Of a DNA stretch of 64,000 bases, positions 42,766-51,889 are shown piece by piece. The stretch is from NCBI RefSeq assembly GCF_030687895.1, contig NZ_CP117452.1, forward strand, positions 558,001-622,000. Direction: 5' to 3'. Source of the stretch: Pseudomonas sp. FP198. GTDB lineage: Bacteria > Pseudomonadota > Gammaproteobacteria > Pseudomonadales > Pseudomonadaceae. The position numbers and the translations under genes are program-made. The stretch's first letter is position 1. The number at the start of each line of letters is the position of its first letter. Below the pieces are notes generated by a model. That model saw nothing but the letters and a program-made list of their open reading frames with translations. It had not been told where the DNA came from and did not search any database.

Positions 42766-43533
42766 ATGTGGTGGCCAGGGACTCTTATTGGAGCGGGGGC
42801 GGGCTTTGCCATTGCCAGCATCCCGGGGGCCATGCTTGGTGCATTGTTGGGGCAGGCGCTGGATCGGCGCCTGAACCTGCACGACTGGGCCCAGGTGCGT
42901 GAGCGCCTGGGTGGGCGTCCGGCGTTGCGCAACGATGAACTGTTGTTCGTATTGCTCGGACGCCTGGCGAAGATCGACGGGCGCGTGGTTGATGGTCACA
43001 TCCAGCAGGCGCGTCTGGAGATGCGCGCGCTGGACCTGAGCGAACCGGCGCAACGTCGGGCTATCGCGGCCTTCAATCGGGGCAAATCGGGAAACGACCG
43101 GCTGCGTGGTTATCTGCGTCGCCTGAGCGCCCAGCCGCATGCGGCTGAAGGCGTGCTTCGGGCCTGCTGGCGGATGGTCTGGGCCGACGGCCGTGCCGGT
43201 GTAGCCGAACGTGAGTTGCTCGCCCAGTGGGGCAAGTGGCTGGGGTGGACGCCGCAACAGGTCCAGGCCTTGGCGATGGACTACGAGCCGCAGAAACCGG
43301 GGCTGCCCAGCAGTGGCTTGACGTATCAGGAGGCGTTGCGGCTCTTGGGGGTTTCGGCCAACAGCGAACCGTCGCAAATCAAGCGGGCTTATCGCCGCCT
43401 GATCAGCCGTCATCACCCGGACAAGATCGCCGGTAGCGGAGCGACAGCCTTGCAGGTACGCGAAGCGACCGACAAGACCCGCGAGCTGCACAACGCCTAT
43501 CGAGTGATTCGCGAGCGCAGGGATTTTCGCTAG
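42766..43533 (+). CDS. djlA: DnaJ-like membrane protein DjlA with TerB domain
   Basis: A 255-residue protein with an N-terminal glycine-rich membrane segment (TLIGAGAGFAIASIPGAMLG), a TerB-like helical domain and a C-terminal J domain (YQEALRLLGVSANSEPSQIK, then the HPD motif in LISRHHPDKIAG). DjlA acts with DnaK near the inner membrane. It follows murU by one base. Confidence 0.92.
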   Translation: MWWPGTLIGAGAGFAIASIPGAMLGALLGQALDRRLNLHDWAQVRERLGGRPALRNDELLFVLLGRLAKIDGRVVDGHIQQARLEMRALDLSEPAQRRAIAAFNRGKSGNDRLRGYLRRLSAQPHAAEGVLRACWRMVWADGRAGVAERELLAQWGKWLGWTPQQVQALAMDYEPQKPGLPSSGLTYQEALRLLGVSANSEPSQIKRAYRRLISRHHPDKIAGSGATALQVREATDKTRELHNAYRVIRERRDFR

Positions 43534-43556
43534 CTCACTTGATGGCAGCTGTCGTG

Positions 43557-43682
43557 GCGAGGGGATTTATCCCCGCTGGAGTGCGAAGCGCTCCCAAAAA
43601 CAATCTCGGGGGGCATGGCTAGCCCTAGCGTCGACAAGTTGTGGGGCCGCTGCGCAGCCCAGCGGGGATAAATCCCCTCGCC
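43557..43682. repeat. Inverted repeat of a second REP family
   Basis: GGCGAGGGGATTTATCCCCG and its inverted copy enclose an 80-base centre between the converging djlA and DUF3530 genes. The unit differs from the GAGCGAGC REPs and appears only here in the window. Confidence 0.85.
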
Positions 43683-43705
43683 CCAGTACTGGTTCACTTG
43701 AGGTA

Positions 43706-44707
43706 TCAGTCTGTCTGTGGACTCAACCACCCCCGAACCCGTCGAAACAGCTGTTCCTGCTGCGCCGTTGCGTTGGGCAGTGCCTTGAGGGAAACCTGGC
43801 TGAAGCTCGACCCTTTCAGTCGTTTGCTGGCTTGCAGGCGCTCCAGGGCCGCGTTGCGGTCCGTCGGTTTGTCCATATAGAAGATGTCTGCCGTTGCCAG
43901 CTTCAGGTTCGGTGTCAGCTCGGCGAGGCCGGGCTTGGCGGTGACGGGTGTCTGGGCCGCGACCATCACGAAGCGCTGGATTTGCGTGGGTTGTCTTTCG
44001 CCAAGATAGCGCGCCGCCCAATAGGCGCCGGTGCCGTGGCCCAGCAGGACGATACTGCGGGCGCTCTGTTGCTCGGCGTAGGCCAATGCCGCGTCGATAC
44101 GGGCGAAAATCCGTTCGGCGTCGGCCTTGTCGGATTCTTCGCCGGTTTCGGCGGAGGCCGGCTCAGCCGCGTCGGCCTCGCCGCCGGCGACCTGCTCGAT
44201 CGGGGCCGCAGTGGTTGCGTCGGGGGCTGCAGCAGCGATGTCGGCCGGCTTGGTCTCCGGCGGTGTTTCCGCCGCGCGGGGTGCGATAACGTCGCTCTGC
44301 ATGTCCGGCAGCGTAATACTCAGGCTGCTCCATTCGGCATCCGGCAGTTTTTTGCGCAGTGGGCTGATGACCTGCGGCCAGTCGGCCGTTTCGCCGGCGC
44401 CGGGGACGATGATGACCACACCCTTGGGCTCGCTGGTGTTGGCCGGCTTCCAGAGGGCAAGGAAAGCATCGCTGCCGGTTTGCAGCTGTTGCTGTTCCTG
44501 GGCTGGGACTTTTCGTGCGAGCGCCGCCGCTTCTTCCTGGCTACGCTCGAGCAAAGGCTGGCGCTCGGCCGGTTTCGCCTCGGCGGGTTGATCTGCCGCG
44601 GCGGGCGTCGTTTCACCGGCCTGTACAGAAAATGCACTCGGCAGGATCAGCGACAGGCACAATGCAGGCAGTGTCAGGCGGTTAACAAAGGACATCGGAT
44701 ATTCCAT
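43706..44707 (-). CDS. DUF3530 family secreted alpha/beta-hydrolase-like protein
   Basis: A 333-residue protein with a signal peptide (LTLPALCLSLILPSAFSVQA), a low-complexity alanine/proline-rich stretch in the middle and a hydrolase-like core: GVVIIVPGAGETADWPQVIS and the elbow SIVLLGHGTGAYWAARYLGE, where the usual serine is replaced by threonine. The family is found beside the agtS-agtR genes in pseudomonads; its substrate is unknown. An internal ATG at 44695 is an equally plausible start. Lack of a catalytic Ser in the elbow suggests it may bind rather than cleave. Confidence 0.8.
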   Translation of the reverse strand: MEYPMSFVNRLTLPALCLSLILPSAFSVQAGETTPAAADQPAEAKPAERQPLLERSQEEAAALARKVPAQEQQQLQTGSDAFLALWKPANTSEPKGVVIIVPGAGETADWPQVISPLRKKLPDAEWSSLSITLPDMQSDVIAPRAAETPPETKPADIAAAAPDATTAAPIEQVAGGEADAAEPASAETGEESDKADAERIFARIDAALAYAEQQSARSIVLLGHGTGAYWAARYLGERQPTQIQRFVMVAAQTPVTAKPGLAELTPNLKLATADIFYMDKPTDRNAALERLQASKRLKGSSFSQVSLKALPNATAQQEQLFRRVRGWLSPQTD

Positions 44708-44769
44708 GACCAGAAGTATTTCCGGCAGCCTAATGGGTTGGTCAGTATTTGTCAGTGCGTGAGATTTCG

Positions 44770-47172
44770 ATGATGCGTGTTTGCCTGTGGGTTATCGGCT
44801 GTCTATGGCTTCCCTTGATGGCGTGGGCTGCACCCGCGCCACAGGCGCAGGCGGTGCAGTTGAGCGCGGGCCAGCGCCAATGGTTGGCGGAGCATCCGCA
44901 GTTGCGCGTCGGCCTGGTGCTGCAGGCGCCCTACGCACAATACGACCGGCGCTTGCAGCGTCTGTCCGGCACCCACGTCGAATTGATGCAATGGCTGGGC
45001 AAGGCGCTGAACGTCGAGCTGACCTGGCGCAACTTCCAGGATGTCGCGCAACTGGAAGCCGCGGTGCGCAACGGCGAAGTGGATGTCGCGCCGGGCTTGA
45101 CCCAGACCCCGGCCGGCCTGCGGCTCTGGCAGTTTTCCGACCCTTACATGCGTGTGCCGCAGTTGATCGTGGGCGAGCAGAAAGGCGCCGAAGGCGTGGA
45201 GTTGGAGAAGCTCGACCCCCAGGCCCGCGTTGTAGTGCGCATGCCAAGCGCCACGGCCGATTACCTGCGCAGCAACTACCCGATGCTGAACCTGCAAGGC
45301 GTGCCGATGGAACGCCAGGCCCTGCAGCTGCTCTTGAGCCAGCAGGCACGGTACGCGGTGATCGACGAGGCACAGCTGGGTCGCCTGATGGTCGAGCCGG
45401 AGTTTTCCGGGTTGGTGGTGGTGGGTGATATCGGCCTGCCGCAATTGCTCAGGGTCGCCACGCGCCGGGACTGGCCGCAGTTGGCCGAAATCGTCGACAA
45501 GGGCTTGCAGGCGATTCCCGCCAAGGAGCTGGAGCAACTGCACAACCGCTGGATCAAGCCCAAATACCCACGCCTGACCGAGACGCCTGGCTTCTGGCAG
45601 AACCTGACCCTGCTGATGCTCGCCTTGTTGCTGTGCAGTGTCTCCATCGTGTTCTGGCAACGCCGTCAGCAACGCGGGCTGGAACGTCGCCTGCGCTCGG
45701 CGCGCGAGGACATCGCCCAGCGCGCCGCCAGTGAAGAAGCCTTGCGCCTGACGCAATTTTCCATCGATCAAAGCACGGTCGGGATCCTCTGGGTGAATTG
45801 GGACAGCCATGTGCGCTACGCCAATCGCGCCGCCGAAACCATGCTCGGTTATGCGCCAGGCGCGATCATCGATCGGCCGCTGATCGACTTCGAACCGGGC
45901 CTGCACATGGATCGCTGGCTCAACCTGTGGAAGCGCGCCCGTGCCAGCGAAGATGGGCCGCAGAGTTTCGAAACCGAATGCGTGCGGGCCGATGGCAGTA
46001 TCCTGCCGGCGGACGTTTCCCTGAGTTTCCTGCGTTTTCGTGACGCGGAATACCTGGTGGTCTACCTCAATGACGTGACCGAGCGTCGCCGCGCGCTCGC
46101 GGCGCTGCGTGAAAGCGAAGCGCGGCTGCAGGGCATCGCCGCCAATGTGCCGGGCCTGGTCTTTCGCCTGGAGCGGGCACCGGTGACCGGCCAGATCGAC
46201 TTCGCCTATATCAGCGAAGGCAGCGAAAGCCTGGTGGGCTACGCCCCGGCGGTACTGGCCCGCAGTGATACCGGGCTGCGCAGCCTGGTGCACCCGCAGG
46301 ACAAGGCCGATTACCACCGCACCCAGGACCAGGCGCTGGACAGTGACAGCGATTGGTCCTGGCAAGGCCGCATCCTGACTCGCGAAGGCCAGGAGCGCTG
46401 GGCCGAGATCAAGGCGATCACGCGCCGGCTCGAAGATGGCGCCTATGTCTGGGACGGCATTGTCTGGGACATCACCGAAAGCAAACGCGTCGAGCTGGAA
46501 CTGGCCAGTTCCCGGGAACAGTTGCGTGAACTGTCGGCGCACCTGGAAAGCGTCCGGGAAGAAGAGAAAGCGCGCATTGCCCGGGAAGTCCACGACGAGC
46601 TGGGGCAAATGCTCACGGTGTTGAAGCTGGAGACGTCCATGTGCGAACTGGCCTACGCGCAACTTGACCCGGGCCTGCAAGAACGGCTCAACAGCATGAA
46701 GCGCCTGATTGCCCAGTTGTTCCAGTTGGTGCGGGACGTGGCGACGGCGTTGCGCCCGCCGATTCTCGATGCCGGTATTGCCTCGGCCATCGAATGGCAG
46801 GCCCGCCGTTTCGAGGCGCGCACCCAGATTCCGTGCCTGGTGCAGGTGCCGGACAACCTGCCGGCGTTGAGCGACGCCAAGGCCATCGGCCTGTTCCGGA
46901 TTCTCCAGGAAGCGCTGACCAATGTGATGCGCCATGCCCAGGCGCATACTGTGGAACTGACGCTGGTGTGCGAGGGCGACCAGTTGTGCCTGACGATCAG
47001 TGACGACGGTGTAGGATTTGTTGCCGATACGGGGCGGCCAACCTCCTTCGGCCTGGTCGGCATGCGTGAGCGCGTATTGATCATGGGTGGGCAACTGACC
47101 CTGGAGAGTGAGCCGGGCGAGGGCACGACCCTGGCGGTACGGGTGCCGTTGGACAAGCCGCACCTGGATTGA
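44770..47172 (+). CDS. agtS: Sensor histidine kinase AgtS (SBP-PAS-HisKA_3)
   Basis: An 800-residue membrane sensor. It has a signal peptide (LWVIGCLWLPLMAWAAPAPQ), a periplasmic solute-binding domain of the SBP_bac_3 type, a membrane segment near residues 280-297, two PAS domains, a NarL-type dimerisation domain with phospho-acceptor histidine in IAREVHDELGQMLTVLK (about residue 607), and a C-terminal ATPase domain (ISDDGVGF). In P. aeruginosa the same position is held by agtS (PA0600), which controls the agtABCD importer and responds to 4-aminobutyrate, 5-aminovalerate and cell-wall GlcNAc. The ligand here is inferred. Confidence 0.83.
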   Translation: MMRVCLWVIGCLWLPLMAWAAPAPQAQAVQLSAGQRQWLAEHPQLRVGLVLQAPYAQYDRRLQRLSGTHVELMQWLGKALNVELTWRNFQDVAQLEAAVRNGEVDVAPGLTQTPAGLRLWQFSDPYMRVPQLIVGEQKGAEGVELEKLDPQARVVVRMPSATADYLRSNYPMLNLQGVPMERQALQLLLSQQARYAVIDEAQLGRLMVEPEFSGLVVVGDIGLPQLLRVATRRDWPQLAEIVDKGLQAIPAKELEQLHNRWIKPKYPRLTETPGFWQNLTLLMLALLLCSVSIVFWQRRQQRGLERRLRSAREDIAQRAASEEALRLTQFSIDQSTVGILWVNWDSHVRYANRAAETMLGYAPGAIIDRPLIDFEPGLHMDRWLNLWKRARASEDGPQSFETECVRADGSILPADVSLSFLRFRDAEYLVVYLNDVTERRRALAALRESEARLQGIAANVPGLVFRLERAPVTGQIDFAYISEGSESLVGYAPAVLARSDTGLRSLVHPQDKADYHRTQDQALDSDSDWSWQGRILTREGQERWAEIKAITRRLEDGAYVWDGIVWDITESKRVELELASSREQLRELSAHLESVREEEKARIAREVHDELGQMLTVLKLETSMCELAYAQLDPGLQERLNSMKRLIAQLFQLVRDVATALRPPILDAGIASAIEWQARRFEARTQIPCLVQVPDNLPALSDAKAIGLFRILQEALTNVMRHAQAHTVELTLVCEGDQLCLTISDDGVGFVADTGRPTSFGLVGMRERVLIMGGQLTLESEPGEGTTLAVRVPLDKPHLD

Positions 47173-47183
47173 CATGCACGAAA

Positions 47184-47209
47184 CCTGTGGGCGCGAGCTT
47201 GCTCGCGAT
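47184..47209. repeat. Single REP unit, copy 5
   Basis: CCTGTGGGCGCGAGCTTGC plus TCGCGAT is one unpaired REP with one substitution (GGCGCG), in the 62-base agtS-agtR gap. Confidence 0.75.
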
Positions 47210-47234
47210 GAGATTCTGAATCTGGAGAAGCGCC

Positions 47235-47864
47235 GTGATCCGTGTACTGGTAGCCGAAGACCACACCATCGTCCGGGAAGGCATCAAGCAATTGATCGGC
47301 CTGGCCAAGGATCTGGTGGTGGTAGGCGAGGCGAGCAATGGCGAACAGTTGCTCGAGACCCTGCGCCACGTGCCTTGCGAAGTGGTGCTGCTGGATATTT
47401 CCATGCCGGGCGTCAATGGCCTTGAGGCAATCCCACGGATCCGTGCGCTAAACAATCCGCCGGCCATCCTGGTGTTGTCGATGCATGACGAGGCGCAGAT
47501 GGCCGCCCGGGCCTTGAAAGTCGGCGCCGCTGGCTACGCCACCAAGGACAGCGACCCCGCCTTGCTGCTCATGGCGATTCGCAAGGTCGCGGCGGGCGGA
47601 CGCTACATTGACCCGGACCTCGCCGACCGCATGGTTTTCGAAGTGGGCCTGACCGACACGCGACCGCTGCACTCCCTGCTGTCGGAGCGTGAGTTCTCGG
47701 TTTTCGAACGCCTGGCCCAGGGCGCCAACGTCAACGACATCGCCCAGCAACTCGCCCTGAGCAGCAAGACCATCAGCACCCACAAGGCGCGGCTGATGCA
47801 GAAGCTCAACATCACCTCGTTGGCCGAGCTGGTGAAATACGCGATGGAGCACAAGTTGCTCTAA
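47235..47864 (+). CDS. agtR: LuxR/NarL-type response regulator AgtR
   Basis: A 209-residue response regulator with a receiver domain (phospho-acceptor Asp in VVLLDISMPGVNGLEAIPRI; VLSMHDEAQMAARALKVGA; lysine in GYATKDSDP) and a C-terminal LuxR helix-turn-helix (LSEREFSVFERLAQGANVND then SSKTISTHKARLMQKLN). The start is a GTG at 47235 after GGAGAAG. It follows agtS and should activate the agtABCD operon downstream. Confidence 0.87.
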   Translation: MIRVLVAEDHTIVREGIKQLIGLAKDLVVVGEASNGEQLLETLRHVPCEVVLLDISMPGVNGLEAIPRIRALNNPPAILVLSMHDEAQMAARALKVGAAGYATKDSDPALLLMAIRKVAAGGRYIDPDLADRMVFEVGLTDTRPLHSLLSEREFSVFERLAQGANVNDIAQQLALSSKTISTHKARLMQKLNITSLAELVKYAMEHKLL

Positions 47865-47879
47865 ACTTCACAAATTCCC

Positions 47880-47971
47880 CTGTGGGAGCGAGCTTGCTCG
47901 CGATAGCGTCAGACCATTCAATATTAATGTTGGTTGATACACCGCCATCGCGAGCAAGCTCGCTCCCACAG
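47880..47971. repeat. REPIN, copy 6
   Basis: Paired inverted REPs of the GAGCGAGCTTGCTCGCGA form lie between agtR and agtA. The surrounding 344-base gap also holds a half-unit of the AGCTTGC class at 48025-48055 and must contain the agtA promoter. Confidence 0.9.
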
Positions 47972-48024
47972 GTTCTTGTGTCGGCATATCCATTAGCGAC
48001 ACACCCTGACAGCGCTTTTGCCCC

Positions 48025-48055
48025 TGCTTGCAGCTTGCCGCTTGAAACTCGCCGC
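48025..48055. repeat. AGCTTGC-class repeat, half-unit
   Basis: GCTTGCAGCTTGCCGCTTGA resembles the right arm of the repeat at 30991-31090. No inverted partner is seen nearby. Confidence 0.5.
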
Positions 48056-48208
48056 CGCACTTGTCCAATCCCGCCATCCTTGTAGGGCAATCCCTACCCC
48101 GACCCTTCCATCCGGCTGAGGCGATTCTCTCCTGCGGCCCGATTTGCGTGGGTCTCGGGCTCCACTAGGCTTGACTCACAAGCAGTCATCAATACAAAAG
48201 GTGCGGGT

Positions 48209-49333
48209 ATGAGCCAGGTGGATTCAAGCGCGGGGGCCAGTGATGTGCTGGTCAGCTTTCGTGGTGTGCAAAAGAGCTACGACGGCGAGAACCTGATCGT
48301 CAAGGACCTCAACCTGGACATTCGCAAAGGCGAATTCCTGACCCTGCTCGGGCCTTCCGGCTCCGGCAAGACCACCAGCCTGATGATGCTCGCAGGCTTC
48401 GAGACCCCGACCGCCGGCGAGATCCAGCTCGCCGGGCGCTCCATCAATAACGTGCCGCCGCACAAGCGCGATATCGGCATGGTGTTCCAGAACTACGCCC
48501 TGTTCCCGCACATGACCGTCGCCGAAAACCTGGCATTCCCGCTGACCGTCCGCGGCCTGAACAAAAGCGACGTCGGCGATCGGGTCAAGCGTGTCTTGAG
48601 CATGGTCCAACTGGACACCTTCGCCCAACGTTATCCGGCACAGTTGTCCGGCGGCCAGCAACAGCGCGTGGCCCTGGCCCGGGCGCTGGTATTCGAGCCG
48701 CAACTGGTGCTGATGGACGAACCTCTTGGCGCACTGGACAAGCAATTGCGCGAACACATGCAGATGGAAATCAAACACCTGCACCAGCGCCTGGGCGTGA
48801 CCGTGGTCTACGTGACGCACGACCAGGGCGAAGCCCTGACCATGTCCGACCGCGTGGCGGTGTTCCACCAGGGCGAGATCCAGCAGATCGCCCCGCCGCG
48901 CACACTCTATGAGGAGCCGAAGAACACCTTTGTCGCCAACTTCATCGGCGAGAACAACCGCCTCAACGGCCGCCTGCACAGTCACACCGGTGACCGTTGC
49001 GTGGTGGAGCTGGGACGTGGCGAAAAGGTCGAGGCCCTGGCGGTCAATGTCGGCAAACCCGGCGAACCCGTCACCTTGTCGATCCGCCCGGAGCGGGTGA
49101 GCCTCAACGGCGCCAGCGAACAATGTATCAACCGCTTCTCAGGGAGGGTGGCGGAATTCATCTATCTGGGCGACCACGTCCGGGTTCGCCTCGAAGTCTG
49201 CGGCAAGAACGACTTCTTCGTGAAACAACCGATTGCCGAGCTCGACCCCGGGCTTGCTGTCGGGGACGTGGTTCCGCTTGGCTGGCAGGTCGAGCACGTA
49301 CGCGCGCTCGATCCGCTTCTAGAGGCGAATTGA
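48209..49333 (+). CDS. agtA: ABC importer ATPase, 4-aminobutyrate/5-aminovalerate type (AgtA)
   Basis: A 374-residue ATPase of the polyamine/opine (PotA-like) class: Walker A LGPSGSGKTTSLMML, signature AQLSGGQQQRVALARAL, Walker B LVLMDEPLGALDKQL, H-loop in VVYVTHDQGEALTMSDR and a C-terminal TOBE region. General annotation would call it a spermidine/putrescine ATPase. The position, directly between the agtS-agtR pair and rpe/gph/trpE, matches PA0603 of P. aeruginosa, so an omega-amino-acid importer is favoured. Substrate is inferred. Confidence 0.85.
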   Translation: MSQVDSSAGASDVLVSFRGVQKSYDGENLIVKDLNLDIRKGEFLTLLGPSGSGKTTSLMMLAGFETPTAGEIQLAGRSINNVPPHKRDIGMVFQNYALFPHMTVAENLAFPLTVRGLNKSDVGDRVKRVLSMVQLDTFAQRYPAQLSGGQQQRVALARALVFEPQLVLMDEPLGALDKQLREHMQMEIKHLHQRLGVTVVYVTHDQGEALTMSDRVAVFHQGEIQQIAPPRTLYEEPKNTFVANFIGENNRLNGRLHSHTGDRCVVELGRGEKVEALAVNVGKPGEPVTLSIRPERVSLNGASEQCINRFSGRVAEFIYLGDHVRVRLEVCGKNDFFVKQPIAELDPGLAVGDVVPLGWQVEHVRALDPLLEAN

Positions 49334-49383
49334 TCGCCCCCCTGCTGTACCAACACCAACCCTGCACGTGGAGAGAACAATAA

Positions 49384-50427
49384 ATGTTGAGATCCCTGAA
49401 GTTCACAGCCCTGACACTGGGCATGATGGGTGCGGCAAGCGCGATGGCGGCGGGCCCGGACCTGACCGTGGTGTCTTTCGGCGGGGCGAACAAGGCGGCT
49501 CAGGTCAAAGCCTTCTACGCACCGTGGGAAGCGGCTGGCAACGGCAAGATCGTGGCTGGCGAATACAACGGCGAAATGGCCAAGGTCAAGGCCATGGTCG
49601 ATACCAAGAGCGTCTCGTGGGACCTGGTGGAAGTCGAGTCGCCGGAATTGTCCCGTGGCTGCGACGAAGACATGTTCGAGCAACTCGATCCGGCCCTGTT
49701 CGGCAAGGCCGAAGACTACGTCAAGGGCGCCATCCAGCCTTGCGGCGTGGGCTTCTTCGTGTGGTCGACCGTGCTGGCCTACAACGCCGACAAACTGAAG
49801 ACCGCGCCGACCAGTTGGGCGGATTTCTGGGACACCAAGCAATTCCCGGGCAAGCGCGGCCTGCGCAAGGGCGCCAAGTACACCCTCGAATTCGCCCTGA
49901 TGGCCGACGGCGTGGCGCCGAAAGACGTGTACAAGGTGCTGGCCGGCAAGGATGGCCAGGATCGCGCCTTCAAGAAGCTCGACGAGCTCAAGCCGAACAT
50001 CCAGTGGTGGGAAGCCGGTGCCCAGCCTCCGCAGTACCTTGCGTCCGGTGACGTGGTCATGAGCTCGGCCTACAACGGCCGGATCGCCGCGGTACAGAAA
50101 GAGAGCAACCTGAAAGTGGTGTGGAACGGCGGCATCTACGACTTCGACGCCTGGGCCATCCCGCGTGGCCTGGACAAGACCCGCGCGGAAGCTGCGAAAA
50201 AATTCATCGCCTTCTCGGTGGCGCCGCAGCAGCAGAAGACCTACTCGGAAAACATCGCCTACGGCCCGGCGAATACCCAGGCCGTGCCGTTGCTGGCCAA
50301 GGATGTGCTGAAAGACATGCCGACCACCCCGGAAAACATCGCCAACCAAGTGCAGATCGACGTCAGTTTCTGGGCTGACAACGGCGAGCAACTGGAGCAG
50401 CGCTTCAACTCCTGGGCGGCGAAGTAA
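49384..50427 (+). CDS. agtB: Periplasmic substrate-binding protein of the agt importer (AgtB)
   Basis: A 347-residue PotD/PotF-like binding protein with a cleavable signal peptide (LRSLKFTALTLGMMGAASAM then AAGPD). It has the class features LTVVSFGGANKAAQVKAFYA and an aspartate/tryptophan-rich pocket (SWADFWDTKQFPGKRGLRKG). It lies 50 bases after agtA with GAGAGAAC as ribosome site and matches the PA0604 position. A REPIN follows it, possibly protecting this part of the mRNA, since binding proteins are needed in excess. Confidence 0.84.
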   Translation: MLRSLKFTALTLGMMGAASAMAAGPDLTVVSFGGANKAAQVKAFYAPWEAAGNGKIVAGEYNGEMAKVKAMVDTKSVSWDLVEVESPELSRGCDEDMFEQLDPALFGKAEDYVKGAIQPCGVGFFVWSTVLAYNADKLKTAPTSWADFWDTKQFPGKRGLRKGAKYTLEFALMADGVAPKDVYKVLAGKDGQDRAFKKLDELKPNIQWWEAGAQPPQYLASGDVVMSSAYNGRIAAVQKESNLKVVWNGGIYDFDAWAIPRGLDKTRAEAAKKFIAFSVAPQQQKTYSENIAYGPANTQAVPLLAKDVLKDMPTTPENIANQVQIDVSFWADNGEQLEQRFNSWAAK

Positions 50428-50456
50428 CCCGGCGGTCTGACGCTGGATGAGATCCA

Positions 50457-50545
50457 TGTGGGAGCGAGCTTGCTCGCGATAGCGGTCTGTCAGTCACATC
50501 AATACTGAATGTGCCGAAGCTATCGCGAGCAAGCTCGCTCCCACA
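50457..50545. repeat. REPIN, copy 7 (between agtB and agtC)
   Basis: Paired inverted REPs with 45-base centre lie in the 202-base gap after the binding-protein gene. In E. coli malE-malF a REP in the same place raises the level of the upstream binding protein; a like role here is possible. Confidence 0.9.
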
Positions 50546-50629
50546 GGTTCCTCCACGGTCCTAGGGTTCCAACACAACAGAGGCGGCTCGCCGCCCCTGT
50601 AACGATCAAAGAGATTTGCGGAGTTCGCC

Positions 50630-51877
50630 ATGGCCATCGCCGTTCCACTGAACGCGGGCACCAGCCCCACCCTCAAGCAGCGACTCAAGCGCGCCGAGCG
50701 GCTCAACCGCTGGAAGGCCCAGGCCTTGATCGCGCCACTGGTGCTGTTTTTGCTGCTGGTGTTCCTGGTGCCGATCGTCGCGCTGCTGTTCAAAAGCGTC
50801 AGCAACCCGGAAGTCGTGGGCGCCATGCCACGTACTGTCGCTGCCGTCGCAGCATGGGACGGACGCGGTTTGCCCGGCGAGCCGGTGTACAAGGCTGCCA
50901 GTGAAGATCTGGCCGAAGCCCGCAAGAATCAGACCCTGGGCGATTTGTCCAAGCGCCTGAACATGGAACTGGCCGGCTACCGCAGCCTGCTGACCAAGAC
51001 TGCTCGCGCGCTGCCGTTCGCCACAGAGCCGGCCTCTTATAAAGAAGCACTGGAAAGCCTCGACGAACGCTGGGGTGATCCCGCGTACTGGCAGGTGATC
51101 CGGCGAAACACCAGCAATGTCACGCCTTATTACCTGCTGGCGGCTGTTGATCACCGCATCGACGATCTCGGTGAACTGGCCCCGGCCACCCCCGACCAGG
51201 CGATCTATCTGGATATTTTCACCCGTACTTTCTGGATGGGCCTGGTGATTACCGCCATCTGTCTGGTGCTCGCCTATCCGCTGGCGTATCTGCTGGCGAA
51301 CTTGCCGTCACGCCAGAGCAACCTGTTGATGATCCTCGTGCTGTTGCCGTTCTGGACCTCGATCCTGGTGCGGGTGGCGGCGTGGATCGTGCTACTGCAG
51401 TCGGGCGGATTGATCAACAGCGCGCTGATGGCCATGGGCGTCATCGATAAACCGCTGGAGCTGGTGTTCAACCGCACCGGCGTCTACATCTCCATGGTCC
51501 ACATCCTGTTGCCGTTCATGATCCTGCCGATCTACAGCGTGATGAAGGGCATCTCGCCCACCTACATGCGGGCGGCGATCTCCCTGGGCTGCCACCCGTT
51601 CGCCAGCTTCTGGCGGGTGTATTTCCCGCAGACCTACGCCGGCGTCGGTGCCGGGTGCCTGTTGGTGTTCATCCTCGCCATCGGCTACTACATCACCCCG
51701 GCACTGCTGGGCAGCCCGAACGACCAGATGGTCAGCTACTTCGTCGCGTTCTACACCAACACCAGTATCAACTGGGGCATGGCCACGGCGCTCGGTGGGC
51801 TGCTGTTGCTGGCGACCATTGTGCTTTATCTGATTTACAGCTGGCTGGTGGGCGCCAGTCGCCTGCGCCTGAGCTAA
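50630..51877 (+). CDS. agtC: ABC importer permease AgtC
   Basis: A 415-residue PotB-like permease with a first membrane helix (ALIAPLVLFLLLVFLVPIVA), a large periplasmic loop of about 150 residues unusual for PotB (residues 55-200) and five later helices including the coupling EAA-like loop (ISLGCHPFASFWRVYFPQTY). GGAG precedes the ATG. It corresponds to PA0605; the long periplasmic loop may contact the binding protein. Confidence 0.85.
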   Translation: MAIAVPLNAGTSPTLKQRLKRAERLNRWKAQALIAPLVLFLLLVFLVPIVALLFKSVSNPEVVGAMPRTVAAVAAWDGRGLPGEPVYKAASEDLAEARKNQTLGDLSKRLNMELAGYRSLLTKTARALPFATEPASYKEALESLDERWGDPAYWQVIRRNTSNVTPYYLLAAVDHRIDDLGELAPATPDQAIYLDIFTRTFWMGLVITAICLVLAYPLAYLLANLPSRQSNLLMILVLLPFWTSILVRVAAWIVLLQSGGLINSALMAMGVIDKPLELVFNRTGVYISMVHILLPFMILPIYSVMKGISPTYMRAAISLGCHPFASFWRVYFPQTYAGVGAGCLLVFILAIGYYITPALLGSPNDQMVSYFVAFYTNTSINWGMATALGGLLLLATIVLYLIYSWLVGASRLRLS

Positions 51878-51889
51878 GGGGAGATCGAA

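Noticed and set aside
44803..47175. A 790-codon open frame antisense to agtS
   Set aside because: High third-position G/C leaves few stops on the opposite strand. It lacks family motifs and covers a kinase with clear catalytic motifs.
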